Shown one piece after another: positions 58,001 to 64,000 of a stretch of 64,000 nt of DNA. Location: contig OX485805.1 in NCBI GenBank assembly GCA_950295325.1, positions 12,496,501 to 12,560,500 of the forward strand, given 5' to 3'. Position numbers and translations under genes: made by a program. Origin of the DNA: Polytrichum commune (Eukaryota; Streptophyta; Polytrichopsida; Polytrichales; Polytrichaceae). The notes beneath the pieces are model-generated. The model worked only from the letters and a program-made list of their open reading frames with translations. It searched no databases and was not told the DNA's origin. How positions within the stretch are numbered: the stretch's first letter is position 1; each line of letters begins with the position of its first letter.

Positions 58001-60483
58001 GGACTCCTTCTCTTTCACGGCGCTGTCAAATTTTCGTAACGCGTCTTCGACGTGATTTCTTCTAAAATTCTCAAAGTTGACCTTGGCGGCAGCAACCTTC
58101 TCATCGTACTCCCTTTGTTCGACGCGATAATGAAGATAGTCTTTCAGGTGCCTGAGCTCTTCATACACGTTCACATCGGAATTGCTCTTAAAAACCCTGA
58201 CCTGCGCCTTTATTTTATCCAAAAATTCGCTATGTTCTCCAAGGTTCTTCTGCAATGTATACACCGGCAGAACATAAAAAAACGACTCATTATAAGAACA
58301 TAATATTGTGCAGCCAATCTGATCTGGTAGAACATGAGATAATAGAGCACATTCAAAACTGAAGAACATGGAGTGAAACACAATACCATATTTTTGCCAT
58401 ACAGGTACCATTGCCCGAATGCAACCCCAACGCGATAGCCAATAGAGCCATCTTCCAATTGTTTATGGAGGTATTGCATGCAGCCATCCGGGTCATCTAA
58501 GAGACTTTTTGGCACCCAGTAATCGTCAGTCTCGTTGATAAGCACATAGAGACCATCGACTGGCACTGGTTCTGGAGGCCGTGTAATCTCTTTAGGCACA
58601 TGGAAAAGAACTGTGGCCTCCTTGTACGCGTGTTGTTTGCACTCCTCCCGCGACATGGGGATAGGTTGGACAGGTTCAGTCGAGGGCTGGGCAACAACAA
58701 GGGGAATAGCATCTTCCTGCGGAGGCTCGAGTTGCAGAACAATGTCCGTCACAGGTACTGTTTGCGGAACAATGTCTATGTCTATGGCAGGATTCAACAG
58801 TACACCATCGTGCGAAGTCGTAGCTCGAATAAGTTCAGTCTGCTGAACCTGTGGGTGGATATGTTCCACACGCGACGGCGAAGGCTGCGCACGATGTCCA
58901 TGCTCGTGCGTCACAACACGGAAATGCCCATGGCCATTGTTCTGCGAATTTGGAGTCGCCTCCTTTGATGTGGAGTCGGACTCGCTTGGCGACGTGCCCG
59001 AATTCTGGTCCTCTTCGCTGGAGGATATACAAATCCTGCGAGATGTCTTCCAATTTTTCTTCGGTCGTCCCTTACTGGCAGAGGGTGACTTGGGTACTCT
59101 GGGCGGTCCCTTCACTGCAAGGTTTTGCGCCTTGCGGGGTGGTGATGAGGGAGCGGCGTCCACACCAACGTTGCGAGTTCTACAGCCAATGATAGGAACG
59201 GGCGTCCTCGTTGTTAGCTTGTGTTTTCTGGATGGAACACCATGTTCTGCATCGGCAGCTACCAATGATGTACTGCCCACTGGATTGGACTCTAATTCCA
59301 GAGGCGAAGGAAACTGCGATGGGGATTGAGAATGCGACCCATGTGGCGAGGAAACCTTGTTGAATTTCTGTGCAATCCTATGCTTCTCTCCATGATTGTT
59401 TGGCTCCCAGGTTGGATACATCTTGAGTGGCTTCTCTCCCGTATAGCTCTTATATAGGTTAAACATCATATGGTAAGAGACAATGTTCTTATCCTTGTAT
59501 GACTCATTGCAATAAATACAATTGAACCTGTACCTGTTGTTGGCCATTTTAACTTTGTCCCTCGCCTGCCAATATGCCTCTACCACAAGCTCCTCATACT
59601 CATCCTCTACGTACATACATGCACAGGTCTTCCTATTTTGTTTCATGGTACAACGGAAAACCCTAGATGTTCCATCTGGACCAACAAACACCTGCAAAAC
59701 AGTACATGTTCAATATGTAGAACTGATGGGAGGGAAGAAAGTTCTGATAGAACTACAGGACATGTTAAATTCCTAAAACAGATGAGAGGGAAGAAAGTTT
59801 TGATAGAAAAAACAGGACATGTTCATTTCCTAAAACTGATGGGAGGGAAGAAAGTTCTGATAGAACTACAGGACATGTTAAATTCCTAAAACAGATGAGA
59901 GGGAAGAAAGTTTTGATAGAAAAAACAGGACATGCAAATTTCCTAAAACTGATGGGAGGGAAGAAAATTCTGATAGAACTACAGGACATGTTAAATTCCT
60001 AAAACTGATGAGAGGGAAGAAAGTTCTCATACAAAAAATAGGACATGTTAATTTCCTAAAACTGGTGGGAGGGAAGAAAATTCTCATACAAAAAATAGGA
60101 CATGTTAATTTCCTAAAACTGATGAGAGGGAAGAAAATGCAGTGAGCAAAATATGACTTGTTTAATACCAAAAACTGATGCTTACCCCTTAAAAGTTCTG
60201 AGAGAATTTAACATATTGTTGTGTATGCAAATATGTAACCAACAATACAGGAAAATGGTAAGGAAAAACAACACAACAAGTTCTGTGAAGGAATGCTTAC
60301 CCCTTCTTGCCAGCCTTGTTTACCATGTATGCTCAAGTGGATGAATTTGTGCCTCCCCAAGGACCTTATCAGGGCTTCATCTTCGAGGACATGCCAACCC
60401 ACAGCAAACGCCTCTGGAAGAAGTTTCGCCCCGTTCTTGTTCTTAGTCACTTTGGATGCTCATGTTCCTTCAGTTGTCGCCAT
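55085..60483 (-). CDS. Transposon-borne Ulp1/C48 SUMO-protease-like gene, seven exons
   Basis: Minus strand, about 1,360 codons, presumed nuclear. Exons by phase and splice signals: 60483-60301, 59691-58387, 58249-57425, 57218-56797, 56694 to about 56202, 56107-55453, 55300-55085. Exon 2 has C-x2-C..H (residues 60-76 of its open frame) and an AT-hook-like G-R-P-K-K (about 210), then Ser/Pro-rich linker. Exon 5 repeats 17 residues (V-Q-N-M-G-E-V-S-T-A-T-K). Exon 6 is the C48 domain: His in G-K-H-W-T-V-Y-I-V, Asp in F-H-L-D-S-L, Gln and Cys in P-Q-Q-N-Y-G-W-A-C-G-F-Y, all intact. Exon 7 is basic. Ulp1 enzymes release SUMO from conjugates; such genes travel in some plant MULEs, perhaps to alter host control. 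Oddities: TGA at codon 8 (60460-60462); the exon 5 donor is not found; the exon 4 acceptor is uncertain. It could be two genes. Confidence 0.75.
55453..56107 (-). other. Ulp1-like (C48) peptidase domain exon
   Basis: Exon 6 of the gene above, acceptor tgttctgcag and donor gag|gtaatt. In the open frame starting at 56154 the catalytic residues fall at His138, Asp153, Gln204 and Cys210, with the family Q-x5-C spacing. The preceding C-S-P-Y-L-L-N-L-L and I-N-T-L-I-V-P-Y segments match the start of the C48 fold. Confidence 0.85.
56345..56500. repeat. 51-bp tandem repeat in exon 5
   Basis: Three copies of gtggatgcatcctttgtcgc plus cgtcgaaacttcacccatgt. It keeps the minus-strand reading frame and encodes a 17-residue Ser/Thr-rich repeat. 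Confidence 0.85.
59725..60145. repeat. 57-bp minisatellite in intron 1 of the protease-like gene
   Basis: The unit starts gatgggagggaagaaagttc, with aggacatgtta and ttcctaaaac. There are about seven units; the first five alternate between an actacaggacatg type and an aaaaacaggacatg type, suggesting amplification as a dimer of about 113 bp. It lies wholly inside the intron 60300-59692. Confidence 0.85.
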
Positions 60484-61370
60484 TAATGCGTTCGGGTATG
60501 ATGATTTCAATTGTGCACAAAAAACACTCAAAACTACACTTGAAAATGAGCAAACCCTAAACCTCACACGCTTTCATAATTTGCTGGCATTAAATGTGCG
60601 ATAAGGGAATGAAGAGTCTGCAAATAAGCAAAACTGCAAACCCTAATAAAATTGTGCAGAATGTCGCTAATGAACGGCCGTGGACATAAACTGCCGCAAT
60701 AATAACTGCTGCTACAACAACAACCAGGAGCAGTTATTGGACACCAATCGATTAGCACTCAAAACCCTTGGAATGCCGCAAAAACCTTTCGAGTATAACC
60801 CGCAACCGCTTCGAATGTCACTAAAAACGCTTAGATTCTAACTAAATCGACTCATCGAAATCCAGTCCACACTCGCCGGACACACACCAGCTCATAATTT
60901 TCGCACGTTCATACTCAAAAGGAAATCAAGCAGTTCACGAATGAAACCCTCGCAGCCCTTTACAAGCTCTTTAGAAAATGGTTAAACTTGCTGGTCTTCA
61001 ACCCAATGACGTCCAAATGATACCTAATAATCCTAAACAATCACTTTCAGTGAAATCACTACGTCATGATTGATGCAGCTATCATTAAAGAGCATGGGCG
61101 TACGACATCCCTTGAGCAGGACAGCAGTCGCGTCGAACTGCTCTGTACATGACTGCAGTCGCGAGGAACTGGTATCTACATGAAGGCAGTCACGTGGAAC
61201 TGCTGTGTAGAACAGAACAGTAGTGCAGCAGTGCAGCAGAACAGCAGTGCATCAATGGCGTGGAGGTGATATGTACAGCACAGTAGTAGCGTGGAACATT
61301 AAATAGGGAAAATGTTCAACTTGAAGAGGCTGTCAATGTCTCCCTTGTTCTATGTTGGATTTGAGTTCGT
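60484..61370. other. Upstream region of the protease-like gene
   Basis: Probable promoter and 5' leader on the minus strand. It includes a short repeated cag.cgcgtggaactg./agcagtgcagca segment (about 61120-61290). No gene seen. Confidence 0.5.
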
Positions 61371-63000
61371 GTTCGACAATGAAGCACTGTCCATCTCCCA
61401 CTGTAATAAAATGCATACCGTCTACGTTGGAGATGACTCCATGATCCACAACCAATAAGAATGCATGTTCCACTATAAACCATAGCCCATGTTCCTAAAC
61501 CAAAAAGAGTGCATGTTCCCAAAAAACCAAAGTCAATTTTCGACAATCAAACAGAGTCCATGTTCGACAATCAACCAGTGTCAATGTTCCACAACCAATA
61601 ACATCCATGTTTCACAATCAAGCAGTGTCCATGCTCCACAATAAACCAGTGTATATGTTCCACAATAAACCAGTGTCCATGTTCCTCAATAAACTAGTGT
61701 CCATGTTCCACAATCAAGTAGTGTCCATGTTCCACAATCAAGCAGTGTCCATGTTCCAAAATCAAGCAATGTCCATATTCCTCAATAAACTAGTGTCCAT
61801 GTTCCACCCATATTCCTCAATAAACTAATGTCCATGTTCCACAATCAAGCAGTGTCTATGTTCCACAATCAAGCAGTGTCCATATTCCACAATCAAGCAG
61901 TGTCCATGTTCCACAATCAAGCAGTGTCCATGTTCCTCAATAAACCAGTATCCATGCTCCACAATCAAGCAGTGTCCATGTTCCATAATCAACTAGTGTC
62001 CATTTTCCAGAACCAAGAACATTCATGTTCCACAATCCTATGTTGTACTAAATAATGTCCCTATGTTGTGCTAAATAATGTCTCTATGTTGTGCTAAATA
62101 ATGTCCCTATGTTGTGCTATTTTATGTCCCTCAATAAATTAGTGTCCATGTTCCACAATAAACCAGTGTCCATGTTTCACAATCAAGCAGTGTTCATGTT
62201 CCACAATCAACCAGTGTATATGTTCCACAAACAAGAACATCCATGTTCTACAATCAAGCAGTGTCCATGTTCCACAATAAAGCAGTGTCCATGTTCCTCA
62301 ATCAACCAGTGTCCATGTTCCACAATAAACCAGTGTCCATGTTCCACAATAAACCAGTTTTCATATTCCACAATCAAGCAGTGTCCATGTTCCATAATCA
62401 ACCAGTGTATATATTCCACAACGTAGAACATCCATGTTCCACAAGCAAGCAGTGTCCATGTTCCACAATCAACCAGTGTATATGTTCCACAACGTAGAAC
62501 ATCTATGTTCCACAATCAAGCAGTGTCCATGTTCCACAATCAAGCAGTGTCCATGTTCCACAATCAAACAGTGTCCATGTTCCACAATCAAACAGTGTCC
62601 ATGTTCCATAATCAAGCAGTGTCCATGTTCCACAATCAAGCAGTGTCCATGTTCCACAATCAAGCAGTGTCCATGTTCCACAATCAAGCAGTGTCCATGT
62701 TCTACAATCAAGCAGTGTCCATGTTCCTTAATAAACCAGTGTCTATGTTCCACAATCAACCAGTGTCCATGTTCTTCAATAAACCAGTGTCTATGTTCCA
62801 CAATCAACCAGTGTCCATGTTCCTCAATAAACCAGTGTCCATGTTCCACAATCAACCAGTGTCCATGTTCCACAATCAACCAGTGTCCATGTTCCACAAT
62901 CAACCAGTGTCCATGTTCCTCAATAAACCAGTGTCCATGTTCCATAACCAAGAATATCCATGTTCCACAATACTATGTTATGCTATTTTATGTCCCTATG
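61370..63000. repeat. 24-bp minisatellite array, about 1.5 kb
   Basis: The unit gtgtccatgttccacaatca plus agca, with a second variant ctcaataaacca in the last part. Variants interleave in blocks. The left edge (61370-61560) is degenerate and the core (62500-62940) very regular. The length is a multiple of three, so several frames stay open for 100-190 codons (for example repeating V-S-M-F-H-N-Q-A); these are not taken as genes. Short 23-bp interruptions occur at 62040-62130. Confidence 0.92.
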
Positions 63001-63140
63001 TTGTGCTAATTAATGTCCCTATGTTGTGCTATTTAATGTCCCTATGTTGTGCTATTTAATGTCCCTATGTTGTGCTAATTAATGTCCCTATGTTGTGCTA
63101 TTTTATGTCCCTATGTTGTGTTATTTTATGTCCCTATGTT
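62975..63140. repeat. 23-bp tandem array
   Basis: The unit gtccctatgttgtgctattt plus aat, about seven copies. The same unit also appears inside the 24-bp array at 62040-62130. Confidence 0.85.
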
Positions 63141-63159
63141 CTCCCTAGCTAAGTTCAAT

Positions 63160-63335
63160 TCAATGTGTATTGTATATGATGTCATGTATACGATGTCATG
63201 TGTGGGATGCACTGTATACGCAGTCCTGTATACGGGGTTATGTATCCGCTGTATTGTATACGTTGTGCTATATACGTCGTATTGTATCCGATGTCCTGTA
63301 TCCGGCGTCATGTATACGCTGTACTGTATACACCA
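63160..63335. repeat. 15-bp degenerate array near the right end
   Basis: The unit tgtatacg.tgtcctg/a, about eleven copies, ending about 95 bp before the right terminal repeat. It is subterminal in position. Confidence 0.8.
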
Positions 63336-63428
63336 TATAACTCCTGAACGCGTTGTCATCCATACGCGTCCGCGAATGACCGGCACAACCGGTCACCCCG
63401 TCGCCGGGCAGCCCTGCACATTTTCAGC

Positions 63429-63471
63429 AGGTGCCCCCTATAAGTTCGTGGGGGGGTACTTAACGTCCTCC
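63429..63471 (-). repeat. Right terminal inverted repeat of the Mutator-like element
   Basis: Inverted counterpart of 49976-50018, with two mismatches. Confidence 0.92.
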
Positions 63472-63480
63472 ATTGTATAC
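63472..63480. repeat. 9-bp target site duplication, right
   Basis: ATTGTATAC, identical to 49967-49975. Confidence 0.9.
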
Positions 63481-63626
63481 ACCAAACCAATCTAATTAGG
63501 TTTCTATTTACGAAACTTTCAGCACGTCTGGAGTTGGGGCCTTGCTTTGCAAACAATACTTATTATTGTTACCATTTACGGTTCTCCCTGACTTGTACTA
63601 TATTTAAGGTTGCGGGCACTGCCCAC

Positions 63627-64000
63627 CAGAGTTCGGGAAGTTTTTGAAGCCTTAGTCGCTAATTGCCGGTAGTTGCTACGAAGGGTCGGATTTTTTCCAA
63701 TTTACATCGGCAACAGCTGGTCTTTTGTAAAATCAATCGGCCAATTGCCTATATTTTCATATTTTCATTGGCCAATATCCGATTAAATGGAATTCATATC
63801 GGCACTAATTGTTTAAAAAATGTATGAAAAGTTATTAGAAACTATTTCTTAGTACAAAATCTTGAATAAGTGAAAAGAAAGGCATGTTCAAAACTTTAAA
63901 TTTGAAGAGTTAATATCCTTGGCAAGAATTGAACCTAGCAATGCCTTCACCGCTTGAAGGCCAAGGGTCCCCCAATTCTTCATAGAAGCAATTGGATTTG
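63627..64000. mobile_element. hAT-like element A1, second copy, cut by the window end
   Basis: Starts CAGAGTTCGGGAAGTTTTTG and follows 40678-41050 with only a few differences in 374 bp. Flanking CTGCCCAC (63619-63626) is the expected left 8-bp duplication; the right side is outside the window. Confidence 0.8.

Larger units (their letters stand above)
49976..63471. mobile_element. Complete 13.5-kb Mutator-like element with transposase and SUMO-protease-like gene
   Basis: The terminal inverted repeats cover 49976-50018 and 63429-63471 (43 bp, 41 identical): GGAAGACGTTAAATACCCCC on the left, GGAGGACGTTAAGTACCCCC inverted from the right. They are followed by weaker similarity for about 35 bp. 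The 9-bp duplication ATTGTATAC flanks it exactly. Inside, a plus-strand MULE transposase (51217-54434) converges on a minus-strand multi-exon gene with a C-terminal Ulp1/C48 domain (60483-55085). Minisatellites fill both subterminal regions and one intron. MULEs carrying ULP-like genes are known from flowering plants (for example the Kaonashi-type elements). The high similarity of the ends and the perfect duplication suggest recent insertion, yet both genes carry lesions. Confidence 0.92.

Noticed and set aside
61370-63000. CRISPR-like array
   Set aside because: Units are contiguous with no unique spacers, the sequence is eukaryotic, and no cas-like gene is present.
61607-63059. Long open frames in the 24-bp array (for example repeating V-S-M-F-H-N-Q-A, or C-P-C-S-T-I-K-Q)
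   Set aside because: They are open because the unit length is divisible by three and lacks stops; several frames on both strands are open at once.
49976-63471. Herpes-like, helitron or Polinton identity for the 13.5-kb element
   Set aside because: The 9-bp duplication, 43-bp inverted ends and SWIM-type MULE transposase settle it as Mutator-like; no polymerase, helicase or capsid gene is present.
1-64000. tRNA, rRNA or snRNA genes
   Set aside because: No cloverleaf-like A/B box pair or conserved rRNA/snRNA word was convincing by eye; a tRNAscan or Infernal run would be decisive.

Overview
The window looks like a repeat-choked stretch of a land-plant nuclear genome, AT-rich and almost free of host genes. 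Three observations point to a plant: F-box and F-box/kelch-like proteins with plant-style linkers, spliceosomal introns (gt..ag), and typical plant DNA transposon families (Mutator-like, hAT, pogo, Stowaway-like and Tourist-like). The style of the F-box/kelch protein and of a Ty3/gypsy-type gag remnant makes me suspect a non-seed plant (bryophyte or lycophyte), but that is an impression, not a proof.

Layout. 0-6 kb: the N-terminal end of an F-box gene on the minus strand (start at 193, runs off the window), divergent from an intronless 805-codon F-box/kelch-like gene (1915-4332). Tandem repeats lie on both sides of the latter. 6.5-18 kb: a Tourist-like MITE, a 1.7-kb pogo/Tigger-type element with a broken transposase, a hAT remnant, a Stowaway-like MITE, a small broken gene, a TA-flanked element, and a 128-codon gene of unknown function. 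19-24 kb: a decayed Ty3/gypsy-type gag on the minus strand and its upstream leader-like DNA. 24.5-49 kb: a patchwork of DNA transposons with defined ends, nested insertions, and two 5'-truncated LINEs whose C-termini look like the CCHC plus restriction-like endonuclease module.

49,976-63,471: the centrepiece, a complete 13.5-kb Mutator-like element. It has 43-bp terminal inverted repeats (41/43 identical) and a perfect 9-bp target duplication. It carries two convergent multi-exon genes. One is a MULE transposase (zinc finger, D-D-E residues, SWIM finger) on the plus strand. The other is a minus-strand gene of about 1,360 codons ending in a Ulp1/C48 SUMO-protease-like domain with intact His-Asp-Gln-Cys. 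Six separate minisatellite families (15, 23, 24, 54, 57 and 78 bp) fill its ends and introns, and a short TGTTCTG motif recurs throughout it. Both genes carry N-terminal stops or frameshifts, so the copy is probably not autonomous although its ends look recent. The window closes in a partial copy of the same 659-bp hAT-like element seen whole at 40.7 kb.

The annotation rests on reading translations, terminal repeats and target duplications by eye. No database search was possible, so family names beyond superfamily level are inferences.
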